NCBI GenBank assembly: GCA_965242975.1 | Contig: CBDETS010000007.1 | Span: 5,208,001-5,272,000, forward strand | Direction: 5' to 3' | DNA length: 64,000 nucleotides | Source: JAPPHA01 sp965242975 | GTDB taxonomy: Bacteria > Pseudomonadota > Alphaproteobacteria > Rhodobacterales > Rhodobacteraceae | In this document: piece by piece, positions 1 to 8,963 of the stretch | Numbering within the stretch: position 1 is the stretch's first letter | Layout of the letters: each line of letters opens with the position of its first letter | The notes under the pieces: generated by a model | The model's input: the letters and a program-made list of their open reading frames with translations, nothing else | Database searches by the model: none | What the model was told of the DNA's origin: nothing | Position numbers and translations under genes: made by a program

Positions 1-1383
1 ATCAACCGGGCACATCTGGTGATGCTTCACGAAACCGGGATCATTTCGAGAAACCAGGCCCGGATGATCGCCGCGGCCCTGCGGGACATCGAGCAGGACA
101 TGAACACCGGCACGTTGTCCTACACGGAAGAGCACGAGGACTATTTCTTCCTGGTTGAAGCAGAGCTCGAACGGCGCGCCGGTGAACCCGGCGGAATGCT
201 TCACCTGGCGCGTTCGCGCAACGACATGGACCACACCATGTTCAGGATGGCCCTTCGCGAGAAGGCCGGACGTCTGATGGAACAGGTCCTTGACCTCGTG
301 GACGGGCTGGTCGCGAAGGCCCGCGCCGAGCGCGACACGCTTGTGGTCGCCTACACGCACGGACAGCCCGCGCAACCGACGACCTTCGGTCACTACCTCT
401 CGGCGGTCGTCGAATGCCTCTTGCGGGACGCTGAACGCCTGGACCTGGCCTCGGACTCTCTCGATCTTTGCCCGATGGGGGCGGCGGCCATCACCACGTC
501 CGGGTTCCCCATCGACCGGCACCGCGTGTCCGACCTGCTCGGCTTCGGAGAACCGCTGCTGAATTCCTATGGTTGCATTGCCTCCGTGGACTACGTGACC
601 GGTCTCTACTCTGCGATCAAGCTGGTGTTCCTGCATCTCGGGCGTGTTGCGCAGGACATGGCGCAATGGTCGGCCTTCGAGGTCGGCCAGTTGCATGTTC
701 CCGACAGCATGGTCCAGGTTTCCTCGATCATGCCGCAGAAGCGGAACCCGGTTCCGATCGAACACTTGCGGCACCTGTCCAGCGTCACGGCCGGCCTGTG
801 CGACGTGATGGTCGACACGATGCACAACACGCCGTTTGCCGACATGAACGACAGCGAGGCGGACGTCCAGCAGGCCGGTTACGCCGTGTTCGAGCGCGGC
901 GCGCGCGCCTTGTCTCTGTTCACGGCGTTCCTCCCTTCCTGTTCAATCAACGCGTCACGGGTCAAGGCCAACAGCGACGCCGCGTGCATAACGATCACGG
1001 AGCTGGCCGACACCCTTGTCCGCATCGAGGGGCTGAGTTTTCGGCGGGCCCACGGAATCGCGTCGGCGACAGCCCGCGCCGTGGTCGCGCGTGGAACGGG
1101 CCTGGCCCGGGGGTTCGACGCCTTCGCCGCCGCCTTCGAATCCGAAACCGGCCGTGCGCCGACGCTCACGCCCCGGATGTTTTACGCTTCCGTCACGCCC
1201 GAGACCTTCGTTCTCCGCCGTGACCGGCCGGGCGGTCCGGCGGCCACGGCACTCGACCGGGCGTTCGCGGTGTACGAGGAGAAGGCCCGGGACCTCCGCG
1301 GCCGGCTCGAGGCGCGCGCCGCCCGTCGTGACCACGCGGCCGGCATGCTTGAATCTGCTGTCAACGCCCTCCTGGAGAAATAG
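1..1383 (+). CDS. Argininosuccinate lyase-like enzyme (fumarase/aspartase superfamily), 5' end outside window
   Basis: The reading frame is open from the first base, so the gene begins upstream; the first ATG inside is at 19 but is internal. The superfamily signature SSIMPQKRNP lies at 721-750 and the early SRND motif near 214-225, both typical of argininosuccinate lyase and relatives, which cleave a C-N bond to release fumarate. About 460 residues are visible; only a short N-terminal part is missing compared with ArgH. The stop is 3 bases before the next gene, an ABC ATPase, so the two are probably cotranscribed. That partner is unusual for arginine biosynthesis. A catabolic C-N lyase, as in the EDDS-lyase branch of the family, is as likely as ArgH itself. 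Family assignment is firm; the substrate is unknown. Confidence 0.85.
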   Translation: MNRAHLVMLHETGIISRNQARMIAAALRDIEQDMNTGTLSYTEEHEDYFFLVEAELERRAGEPGGMLHLARSRNDMDHTMFRMALREKAGRLMEQVLDLVDGLVAKARAERDTLVVAYTHGQPAQPTTFGHYLSAVVECLLRDAERLDLASDSLDLCPMGAAAITTSGFPIDRHRVSDLLGFGEPLLNSYGCIASVDYVTGLYSAIKLVFLHLGRVAQDMAQWSAFEVGQLHVPDSMVQVSSIMPQKRNPVPIEHLRHLSSVTAGLCDVMVDTMHNTPFADMNDSEADVQQAGYAVFERGARALSLFTAFLPSCSINASRVKANSDAACITITELADTLVRIEGLSFRRAHGIASATARAVVARGTGLARGFDAFAAAFESETGRAPTLTPRMFYASVTPETFVLRRDRPGGPAATALDRAFAVYEEKARDLRGRLEARAARRDHAAGMLESAVNALLEK

Positions 1384-1386
1384 CCC

Positions 1387-2451
1387 ATGGCGAGTCTCGT
1401 TCTTCGCAACCTGGTGAAGACTTTCGACAAGACCACGGTCCTGCACGGGATCAGCCTGGAGGTCGAGGATGGGGAGTTCGTCGTTTTCGTCGGACCGTCG
1501 GGCTGCGGCAAGTCGACGACGCTCCGCCTCATCGCCGGGCTCGAAGAAACGACGGTCGGGGAAATCGAGATCGAAGGCCGAATCGTGAATCACCTGGAAC
1601 CGAAGGACCGGAATATCGCCATGGTGTTCCAGAACTATGCCATCTATCCGCACATGACGGTTCGCAAGAACATCGGCTTCGGGCTCAGGACGTCGAAACT
1701 GACGAAAGCCGAAAAAACGGCCCGCCTCGAGGACATCGCTTCAATTCTCGAAATGACCGAACTCCTCGACCGCAAGCCCGCGCAGCTTTCGGGCGGCCAG
1801 CGGCAGCGTGTCGCGATCGGCCGGGCCATGGTACGCGACCCGGCCGTGTTCCTCTTCGACGAGCCGCTGTCGAACCTCGATGCCCAGCTTCGTACCCAGA
1901 TGCGTCTCGAGATCAAGAAACTCCACCAGCGTGTCGGGAATACCATTATCTTCGTGACGCACGACCAGGTCGAAGCCATGACGCTGGCGGACAGGATTGT
2001 CATCATGAAGGACGGCCACATCCTGCAGGTCGGCAAACCGTCCGATGTCTACCACAGGCCGGCGAACACCTTCGTGGCCGGATTCATCGGGGCACCGTCC
2101 ATGAACATGCTGCAATGCAGGGTGGACGGCGGCGTGGTCCGGATCGCGTCCGGTCCGGACGTCCAGCTGGACTGCGAGGTTGCCCATGGACGACCGGTCA
2201 TTCTCGGGGTGCGCCCGGACGACCTGCATCCGTCCGGCGAGGACCCGTTACTCGAGGGAACGGTGACCGTTCGGGAACCGCTCGGACCCGACACGCTGAT
2301 TTACGTCGACACGCCATCCGGCGAAGTCATCGCCAAGGCCGATGGCCAGCATCCGCCCGCAATCGGGGAAACAGTTCAGTTGAGTGCACGCCGCGATCGC
2401 CTCCATGTTTTTGACGCGGAAACCGGAAGGTCCCTGACCTCGAACGCGTGA
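1387..2451 (+). CDS. ABC transporter ATP-binding protein, UgpC/MalK-like (CUT1 type)
   Basis: This 354-residue cytoplasmic ATPase would energize uptake of a sugar, polyol or related solute. Walker A is at residues 36-44 (GPSGCGKST), the LSGGQ signature at 134-138 and Walker B ends in D158-E159, followed by an H-loop (VTHD). The region after about residue 240 is a TOBE/regulatory domain like those of MalK and UgpC. Length and layout match the family (350-370 residues). Start ATG at 1387 is 3 bases after the lyase stop. No permease or binding-protein gene is seen here; they would have to lie upstream of the window. What it transports cannot be told from the ATPase alone. Confidence 0.9.
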   Translation: MASLVLRNLVKTFDKTTVLHGISLEVEDGEFVVFVGPSGCGKSTTLRLIAGLEETTVGEIEIEGRIVNHLEPKDRNIAMVFQNYAIYPHMTVRKNIGFGLRTSKLTKAEKTARLEDIASILEMTELLDRKPAQLSGGQRQRVAIGRAMVRDPAVFLFDEPLSNLDAQLRTQMRLEIKKLHQRVGNTIIFVTHDQVEAMTLADRIVIMKDGHILQVGKPSDVYHRPANTFVAGFIGAPSMNMLQCRVDGGVVRIASGPDVQLDCEVAHGRPVILGVRPDDLHPSGEDPLLEGTVTVREPLGPDTLIYVDTPSGEVIAKADGQHPPAIGETVQLSARRDRLHVFDAETGRSLTSNA

Positions 2452-2855
2452 CCGTCAGGGCAGGGAAGAGATCGTACGTCACGGACGGAAAACGGGCGTG
2501 TAAGCGGAAGCGAAAACGGGACACTCCGAAACGATTGCCACGAGGTTGCACCCTCAGTGCGGGCGGCCTCTCGGCAGGGCGGTAAGGCCGAGGGCGGAAA
2601 AGCAGTTCGCGGCCCTGCCATGACCTTGGCGTCTCGTTGCCGACAGGAACCGGTTGGTAAGGGCGAATGTCCTAAGGCATTGGCCCCGGAATTTGCCCGC
2701 ATGGCGTTTCCCGGCAGGCCCTTGGCCGCGCCGGAAACGACATGTGCGCAATATTGAACAGCGCGTCGACCGTTCCTCACGTGCGATCAGGTGTCGTCTC
2801 GTGCGCTGTCTCGATCAATCGCCCTGCTCACTCCGCTCCCTGCCTGTCTGCCGAA
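2452..2855. other. Intergenic stretch without a supported gene
   Basis: About 400 bases between the ABC ATPase stop and the recognisable transposase remnant. Short frames here show no family resemblance. The missing 5' part of the ISAzo13-type transposase should have occupied this place, so the stretch probably contains a deletion or rearrangement junction. Confidence 0.5.
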
Positions 2856-3671
2856 GTGGTGCAATCTATGGTAAACCGTCGTCTGCACGAATTCGGCTAC
2901 AGTCTTCAGGCGAACCGCAAGACCATCGAGGGGCGGCAGCATCCGGACCGTGACGGGCGGTTCCGGCGGATCAACCGCCGTGTCCGGGCGTTCCAGAAGC
3001 TCGGCCAGCCTGTGGTTTCGGTGGACACGAAGAAGGAACCGGTGGGCCGGTTCCGCAATGGCGGCCGGGAATGGCGCCCCAAGGGCCATCCGGTGGCGGT
3101 GAACGTGCATGATTTTCCGGATCCCGAGCTTGGCAAGGCCATTCCCTACGGGGTCTGCGACATGACCGCCAACACCGGCTGGGTCAGCGTCGGCATCACC
3201 AGCGACACGGCGGAATTCGCGGTCGAGACCATACGGCGCTGGTGGAGGCGGATGGGTTCTCCGCTCTACCCGGATGCCCGGAGATTGCTGATCACCGCCG
3301 ACGGCGGCGGCTCCAACAGCAGCCGCAACCGGTTGTGGAAGCTGGAAGTCCAGCGCCTCGCCGATGAACCGGGGCTGGCCATCTCGGTCTGTCACTTTCC
3401 GCCTGGGACCAGCACGTGGAACCGGATCGAGCGCCGGATGTTCTGCCACATCACCCAGAACTGGCGGGGGAAGCCGCTTGTCAGCTACGAGGTGATCGTC
3501 AACCTGATTGCCGCGACGACCACGAGGACAGGCCTGACCATCTGTTCCGACATCGACGAGAACGACGACACCACCGGCATCAAGGTCAGCGACGACCAGA
3601 TGAACGCGCTATCGATCCGGCGGACAGGCTTCCAAGGCGAATGGAACCATACCTTCACGCCGTGCACGTGA
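2856..3671 (+). pseudogene. ISAzo13-family transposase, 5'-truncated
   Basis: The frame encodes the C-terminal two thirds of an ISAzo13-type DDE transposase. Recognisable blocks are GYSLQANRKTIEG near 2895, SVDTKKEPVG near 3020, the ITADGGGSN block near 3295, HFPPGTSTWNRIE near 3395 and a closing GEWNHTF near 3640. Complete members are over 400 residues with an N-terminal helix-turn-helix region; here nothing matches upstream of about 2856 although the frame runs back to 2742. The element is therefore 5'-truncated and no terminal repeats were found. It sits immediately before the tandem DUF4338-IS4 elements, making this an insertion hot spot. Confidence 0.85.
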
Positions 3672-3853
3672 TTGGACAGGTTATCTTGGCGAGTCTTCCA
3701 AGCCTTCGATTCCGGCCCGAAAATGTAGCGTGGGAGCGTTCTGGCACCCGGCACCGGTTGCACTGACATCAACTTTCGGTGTGAGCTACAATGTAGCCTG
3801 TTATCCTGATTGATGCGCTTTTCGACAGGGCGTGACTTTGATCTGGTGCCTTT

Positions 3854-3863
3854 GGCTAGGTCT
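3854..3863. repeat. 10-bp direct repeat GGCTAGGTCT, left of element 1
   Basis: The same 10 bases occur at 6289-6298 and 8743-8752, so each of the two IS copies is bracketed by them. The size fits an IS4-family target duplication, although the last two bases could instead belong to the terminal inverted repeat. Confidence 0.75.
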
Positions 3864-6288
3864 ACCATGTCATGACGGTTTTGACTGGACAATGCGATTT
3901 CGCTGCGTTATGTCGCCCCCACCATGGCACAATCCCAGATCAGCCGCACCCTGCGGGACGAGGCGGCAATTTCACGCATAGCCGCGATCCTGTCTCAGGA
4001 GACGTTCGACAGCCGCAGCGCCCTTGGCCGACGCATTTGCACGGAATTCTCCTTTGTCGACGCGACCGGTCGCCTCCAGGTTGCCGGCTGCATGAAGGCG
4101 CTGACGACACTGGCGGACACGGTCCCGTGCATCGTCTTGCCCCCGCCCCGGTCGCCGCCGGTGACCAACAGGCCGCGCCAGCTTGACGCCGATGTTCCGG
4201 AACCGGCCGGGGTCCCGTCGCATCCTGCCGGGATTGGCGATCTGACTGTCCAGGTGGTCGCCACGACCCCGGATCGCGCCCTGTGGAACACGCTGATCGC
4301 GCGCGAGCATCCGCACGGCATGACGACCTTCGCCGGCTGCCAGCTCCGCTACCTCGTGGGCTCGTCCCATGGCTGGCTGGGTGCCGCGGGGTTCTCCGCC
4401 GCCGCCCTGCGTGTTTCGGCCCGGGACCGCTGGATCGGGTGGGACGATGCCGGGCGCCGGGACCATCTCCACCGCGTGACCTGCCTGAGCCGGTTCCTGG
4501 TCCGGCCCTCCGTGCGCTGCCCGCACCTGGCAAGCCATGTCCTCGCCCGCATCCTTCGCCGGCTGCCGCGGGACTTCGAGGAACGCTACGGGTACCGGCC
4601 ATTCCTTGTGGAGAGCTTCGCCGATGACGGCTATGACGGCACATGCCTGCGCGCGGCCAACTTCCTGTGTGTCGGAGAGACCACGGGCCGCGGGCGGCAG
4701 GACCGGGCCCGGCGGCGTGCGAAGACCCGAAAGACGGTCCTGATGTACGCGATGGAACGCGCCTGGCGGCGCAAGCTCGGGGTTGGCTGGGTGGATCATG
4801 CGCCGGCACTTGAGCCGGGCGCGGGGCTGAGTGCGGCGGAGTGGGCCGCGAACGAGTTCGGAGGAGCCCCCTTGGGAGACAAGCGTCTTTCGGCACGTCT
4901 GGTGAAGAGCGCGGGTCTGCTGGCGGCCTACCCGGGCCAGAAGATCAACGCCAACAGCGCCGCCGACAGCACGGCAATCAGTGCCTTCTACCGGATGATC
5001 GAGATGCCTGTGGAGTCGGAGGTGACGGCCCGAAACATCCTGGCGCCCCACCGGGAGCGCAGCATCCGGCGGATCCGCAGCCAGCATACGGTGCTTGCGA
5101 TCCAGGATGGCACGGACCTGAACTTCGCGCGCCGTCCGGGGTGTGACGGGTTGCAGGTGATCGGGCGGAACCAGACCGGGGCGAAGAGCCGCGGGCTGCA
5201 CCTGCATGCCACGCTGGCGGTGAGTGATACCGGGCTCCCTCTCGGGGTGCTCAGGCTGGGCTTCGACGCGGTGAAGCCCCGGGCCGAGGCCGCCGAGGCG
5301 CGCCGGAAGACCCGGCGCTGGATCGACGGCTTCAACGACATCGTGAAGGCCGTGCGCGACGTGAGCCGCAAGACGCGGGTGATCTCGGTGTGCGACAGGG
5401 AGGGAGACTGCTTCGAGTTGTTCGATGCGCAGCGCCGGCGTCCCCGGGTGGAGTTGCTGGTGCGCGCGAAGCATGACCGGGTTCTGCGCCGCGGGAAACC
5501 GAAACTGTTCGAGGTCATGGGCGGTGGCGCCCCCGATGGCCGGATCGATGTGGAGGTCGAGGGGTTGACGGCGCGGGCGAAATCGAGCCGAAAGGCGGCC
5601 CGGCCGGCCCGCGTCAAGCGGCTGGCCTGCTGCGAATTGCGCTTCCGTCGTGTGACCCTGCCGCCGACCGCTGCGGTGAAGGATGGCGAACCGGTGACGG
5701 TATCGGCGGTCCACGTCGTGGAGAGCGCGCCGCCCGAGGGCGAGGACCCGGTGCAGTGGTACCTGTTGAGCACGCTCAGGGTTCGCACGGCGAAGGAGGC
5801 GGCGGAGGTCGTGGGGTTCTACCTCCAGCGCTGGCGGATCGAAGATTATTTCCGTGTCCTGAAATCCGGCTGCCGGACGGAGTTCCTGCTGTTCCGCACC
5901 GCCGACCGGCTGCAGCGGGCGATCGCGATCAATGCGGTGATCGCCTGGCGCATCATGGTCATGACCCTTCTCGGCCGGCAGGTCCCCGACTGCGACCCGA
6001 GCCTGATGTTCACCGACAACGAAATCGACTTCCTGCGCGACTATGCGCGGGAGCACGACATGACGCCACCGCAGCGGCTCGGCGACGCCGTGTGCCTGGT
6101 TGCCCATCTCGGCGGCTACCGGGACCGCAAGCACGATCCGGAACCCGGGAACCAGATCATGTGGCACGGCCAGACCCGGCTCTCGAGCGCCGCACTCGGC
6201 CATCGGATCGGCTTCCTGGCCGGCCAGAGGCACGCATTGCGCCAGGAAGATTGACCCGTTGCAATGCAAACTTATCATGACTCGGCAG
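3864..6288 (+). mobile_element. Complete IS4/Tn5-type element 1 with DUF4338-transposase fusion
   Basis: The element spans about 2.43 kb between two copies of GGCTAGGTCT. Imperfect terminal inverted repeats are CTACCATGTCATGA (3862-3875) and TCATGACTCGGCAG (6275-6288), 11 of 14 bases complementary. A single gene (3924-6254) fills the element, leaving about 60 bases at the left and 34 at the right. A ~99% identical internal piece recurs at 28024-29127, showing recent activity of this family in this genome. The exact outer boundary is uncertain by two bases because the repeat and the IR abut. Confidence 0.8.
3924..6254 (+). CDS. DUF4338 (DruA-like) - IS4/Tn5-family transposase fusion, copy 1
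   Basis: The 776-residue protein has three parts. Residues ~1-100 are a poorly recognised N-terminal region. Residues ~108-275 resemble DUF4338, the domain of Druantia protein DruA, with WNTLI, GWLGAAGFSAA, FLVRPSVRCPHLASHVL and a CVGETTGRGRQDR block. From ~305 on it is a Tn5-like transposase beginning with an EFGGAPLGD-type DNA-binding segment. The catalytic DDE residues are visible: D395 (IQDGTDL), D491 (CDREGD) and E640 within the exact IS4-family Y-R-E-K signature (Y633, R636, E640, K647). All catalytic residues are intact, so the protein could be active. Start ATG 3924 is supported by the same N-terminus in copy 2. Transposase function is firm; what the DUF4338 part adds is unknown. Confidence 0.85.
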   Translation: MAQSQISRTLRDEAAISRIAAILSQETFDSRSALGRRICTEFSFVDATGRLQVAGCMKALTTLADTVPCIVLPPPRSPPVTNRPRQLDADVPEPAGVPSHPAGIGDLTVQVVATTPDRALWNTLIAREHPHGMTTFAGCQLRYLVGSSHGWLGAAGFSAAALRVSARDRWIGWDDAGRRDHLHRVTCLSRFLVRPSVRCPHLASHVLARILRRLPRDFEERYGYRPFLVESFADDGYDGTCLRAANFLCVGETTGRGRQDRARRRAKTRKTVLMYAMERAWRRKLGVGWVDHAPALEPGAGLSAAEWAANEFGGAPLGDKRLSARLVKSAGLLAAYPGQKINANSAADSTAISAFYRMIEMPVESEVTARNILAPHRERSIRRIRSQHTVLAIQDGTDLNFARRPGCDGLQVIGRNQTGAKSRGLHLHATLAVSDTGLPLGVLRLGFDAVKPRAEAAEARRKTRRWIDGFNDIVKAVRDVSRKTRVISVCDREGDCFELFDAQRRRPRVELLVRAKHDRVLRRGKPKLFEVMGGGAPDGRIDVEVEGLTARAKSSRKAARPARVKRLACCELRFRRVTLPPTAAVKDGEPVTVSAVHVVESAPPEGEDPVQWYLLSTLRVRTAKEAAEVVGFYLQRWRIEDYFRVLKSGCRTEFLLFRTADRLQRAIAINAVIAWRIMVMTLLGRQVPDCDPSLMFTDNEIDFLRDYAREHDMTPPQRLGDAVCLVAHLGGYRDRKHDPEPGNQIMWHGQTRLSSAALGHRIGFLAGQRHALRQED

Positions 6289-6298
6289 GGCTAGGTCT
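6289..6298. repeat. 10-bp direct repeat GGCTAGGTCT between elements 1 and 2
   Basis: Middle copy of the repeat also found at 3854-3863 and 8743-8752. It is shared by the right end of element 1 and the left end of element 2, so the two elements are joined with no other DNA between them. Confidence 0.75.
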
Positions 6299-8742
6299 AC
6301 CATGTTATGAAAGATTGTGCTGGACGGCGCGGTTTCGATGGTGTAGTTCGGCGCCATTATGGCCCAGTCCCAGATCAGCCGCACGCTTGGCGACCCTGCG
6401 GCGCGTGCACGCATAGCCGCGATCCTGGCGCAGGAACATTTCGACAGCCGGCGGGCACTGGGTCGCCGTGTCTGTGAGGAGTTCTCTTTCGTCGACGCGA
6501 TCGGTCGGCCCCAGGTGTCGGGATGCCTGCATGCGCTTGCGACCCTTGCCGGGCGCGATCCCGATATCGTGCTGCCGGCTCCGAAGTCGGGGGGCGTCGA
6601 CATCACTCCGCGCCTGCTCGGTGCGCCGGTGCCGGATCCGGTTGACGTTCCCACGGCCCTGTCCCGGGTTGAGGACATCGCGATCGTCCCGGTTGCCACC
6701 GCCGCTGACCGGGCGCTGTGGAACACGCTGATCGCCCATGAACATCCCCACGCCATGACCACCTTTGCCGGGCGCCAGCTCCGGTATCTCGTCGGCTCGG
6801 CCCATGGCTGGCTGGGGGCGGCGGGGTTCTCGGCCGCGGCGCTCAAGGTTGCGGCCCGGGACCGCTGGATCGCATGGACGCACAGCCAGCGGAGCGGCCG
6901 GCTTGACCGGGTCGTGTGCCTGAACCGTTTCCTGATCCGGCCCTCGGTCCGGTGTCCGCACCTGGCCAGCCACGTCCTGGGGCGTATCCTGCGGCGCCTA
7001 CCCCGGGACTTCGAGGCCCGCTACGGTTTCCGCCCGCTGCTGGTGGAGAGTTTCGCCGATGAGGGCTATGCTGGCACCTGCCTGAGGGCGGCCAATTTCC
7101 TCTGCGTGGGCCGGACGGCGGGCCGCGGCCGGCAGGACCGCGAGAGGCGGCGCGCCAAGACGGTGAAGACGGTGTTCATGTTCCCGCTCGACCGGCGCTG
7201 GCGGCGGGAACTCGGGGTCCCGCATGTGGAGCTCAGGCCGGTTCTCGAACCGGGGGAAGGCCTGTCGGCGTCGGACTGGACGGAGAATGAATTCGGAGGG
7301 GCTCCCTTGGGTGATCGGCGACTGTCTGCGCGGCTTGTGAAGAGTGCCGGCCTGCTGGCCGCGTATCCGGGCCACAAGATCAATGCCAGTCCGCACAGCG
7401 ACAGCACGGCGATCAATGCCTTCTACCGGCTGGTCGAGAAGCCGGCGGAATCGGCGGTCACGGTGGAGAACATCCTGGCGCCGCACCGTGAGCGCACCGT
7501 CTGCCGCATCCGCGGCCAGCGCACGGTGCTGGCCATCCAGGACGGCACCGACCTGAACTTCGCCACCCGGCCGGGCTGTGACGGTCTCGAGGTGATCGGG
7601 CGGAACCAGACCAGCGCGAAGAGCCTTGGCCTGCACCTGCACGCGACACTGGCGGTAAGCGACACCGGCCTTCCTCTCGGCGTGCTGCGCCTGGGGTTCG
7701 ATGCGGCGGTGAAGCGCACGCCGGAGGCCGAGAAGCGGAAGAAGAGCGAGCGCTGGCTTGACGCCTTCGCCGACATTGGTGCCGCGGTGCGGGAGGTCGG
7801 GGGCAAGACGCGGGTGCTCAGCGTCTGTGACCGGGAGGCGGACTTCTACGAACTGTTCGATGCCCAGCGCACGAACCCGCGTGTGGGATTGCTGGTCCGC
7901 GCGAAGCATGACCGTGTGCTGGGCGAGGCGCGTCCGAAGCTGTTCGAGACGCTGGGCGGGGGCGCGGCCGACGGCCGCGTCGCGGTCGAGATTGCGGGAC
8001 TGACGGCACGTCCCAAGTCCAGCAGGAAGACGGCGCGCCCGATGCGCCGGAAGCGTCTGGCGCAGTGTGAACTGCGGTTCCGTCGCGTGGTCCTGCCGGC
8101 GACGATCCCCGGCGGCAAGCCGGTCACGGTGTCGGGGGTACACATCATCGAAACCAACCCGCCGGAGGACGAGGCCCCGGTGCAGTGGTACCTGTTGAGC
8201 ACGCTCAAGGTCGGCTCGGCCAAGGAAGCGGCGGAGGTCGTGGGCTACTACCTCCAGAGGTGGCGGATCGAAGATTATTTCCGCGTCCTGAAATCCGGTT
8301 GCCGGGTGGAACACCTGCTGTTCCGCACCGCAGACCGCCTGCAGCGGGCCATCGCCATCAATGCGGTGATCGCATGGCGCATCATGCTGATGACCCTGCT
8401 CGGACGCCAGGTGCCCGATTGTGATCCTGACCTGATGTTCACCGATGCGGAACTGGGCTTCCTGCGCGATTATGCCCGTAAGCATGACCTTGCCGAACCC
8501 CGTCGGCTTGGCGATGCGACCGCTCTCGTGGCGCACCTCGGAGGATATCGTGACCGCAAGCATGACCCGGACCCCGGGAACCAGATCATGTGGACCGGCT
8601 ACAACCGGCTGACCAGTGCCGTGATCGGCCACGAAATCGGCAGTGAAACCGGTTATGAAACCGGCTTCGAGGCCGGCAAGAGACATGCCTTGCGGGAAAG
8701 CAGATGACCTGTGGTCATCCACCATTTATCATGACTCGGTAG
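6299..8742 (+). mobile_element. Complete IS4/Tn5-type element 2, diverged relative of element 1
   Basis: About 2.44 kb long with ends CTACCATGTTATGA (6297-6310) and TCATGACTCGGTAG (8729-8742), imperfectly complementary. Its single gene is 6359-8707. It is clearly related to element 1 along its whole length but visibly diverged at protein level, so it is not a recent tandem duplication of it; the two are separate family members occupying adjoining target copies. Confidence 0.8.
6359..8707 (+). CDS. DUF4338 (DruA-like) - IS4/Tn5-family transposase fusion, copy 2
   Basis: This 782-residue protein is collinear with copy 1, with the same N-terminal MAQSQISRTL start, the DUF4338-like segment at ~108-275 and the Tn5-like catalytic part from ~305. 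Catalytic residues are D395 (IQDGTDL), D491 (CDREAD) and E638 in the Y631-R634-E638-K645 signature, so it also looks intact. The C-terminus is slightly longer and contains a small repeat (IGSETGYETGFEAG) absent from copy 1. Differences from copy 1 are scattered and mostly conservative, as expected for two functional lineages rather than one live and one decaying copy. No separate regulatory or passenger gene is present in the element. Confidence 0.85.
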   Translation: MAQSQISRTLGDPAARARIAAILAQEHFDSRRALGRRVCEEFSFVDAIGRPQVSGCLHALATLAGRDPDIVLPAPKSGGVDITPRLLGAPVPDPVDVPTALSRVEDIAIVPVATAADRALWNTLIAHEHPHAMTTFAGRQLRYLVGSAHGWLGAAGFSAAALKVAARDRWIAWTHSQRSGRLDRVVCLNRFLIRPSVRCPHLASHVLGRILRRLPRDFEARYGFRPLLVESFADEGYAGTCLRAANFLCVGRTAGRGRQDRERRRAKTVKTVFMFPLDRRWRRELGVPHVELRPVLEPGEGLSASDWTENEFGGAPLGDRRLSARLVKSAGLLAAYPGHKINASPHSDSTAINAFYRLVEKPAESAVTVENILAPHRERTVCRIRGQRTVLAIQDGTDLNFATRPGCDGLEVIGRNQTSAKSLGLHLHATLAVSDTGLPLGVLRLGFDAAVKRTPEAEKRKKSERWLDAFADIGAAVREVGGKTRVLSVCDREADFYELFDAQRTNPRVGLLVRAKHDRVLGEARPKLFETLGGGAADGRVAVEIAGLTARPKSSRKTARPMRRKRLAQCELRFRRVVLPATIPGGKPVTVSGVHIIETNPPEDEAPVQWYLLSTLKVGSAKEAAEVVGYYLQRWRIEDYFRVLKSGCRVEHLLFRTADRLQRAIAINAVIAWRIMLMTLLGRQVPDCDPDLMFTDAELGFLRDYARKHDLAEPRRLGDATALVAHLGGYRDRKHDPDPGNQIMWTGYNRLTSAVIGHEIGSETGYETGFEAGKRHALRESR

Positions 8743-8752
8743 GGCTAGGTCT
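8743..8752. repeat. 10-bp direct repeat GGCTAGGTCT, right of element 2
   Basis: Third copy of the repeat at 3854-3863 and 6289-6298. After it the sequence (CAAGTCTG) no longer resembles the element start, so this is the outer right boundary of the tandem pair. Confidence 0.75.
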
Positions 8753-8963
8753 CAAGTCTGCCGTCGATGGTAATCATGAAGTGCGGATCATGGCAATCTG
8801 CCGCGCTGCCTTGAATCGTTCACGTTTCCTGCCGTCGGGTGTTCATCGTCCCCGGCGCCTTCGGAAGATGCGCCCGCAAACGACGCTTCCGCCGACACCT
8901 GAGAGGCCGATCAAGCCCAGGTACAGATTCGGCCAGCGCGCGAATGCCGGAGGGCGCCGGGTC

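Noticed and set aside
3972..6278. 768-codon minus-strand open frame through element 1.
   Set aside because: Antisense shadow of the transposase gene; the plus-strand frame has all catalytic motifs.
3924..8707. A Druantia anti-phage system.
   Set aside because: The DruA-like segment is part of a transposase, and no DruE-type large helicase or other Druantia partner is present.
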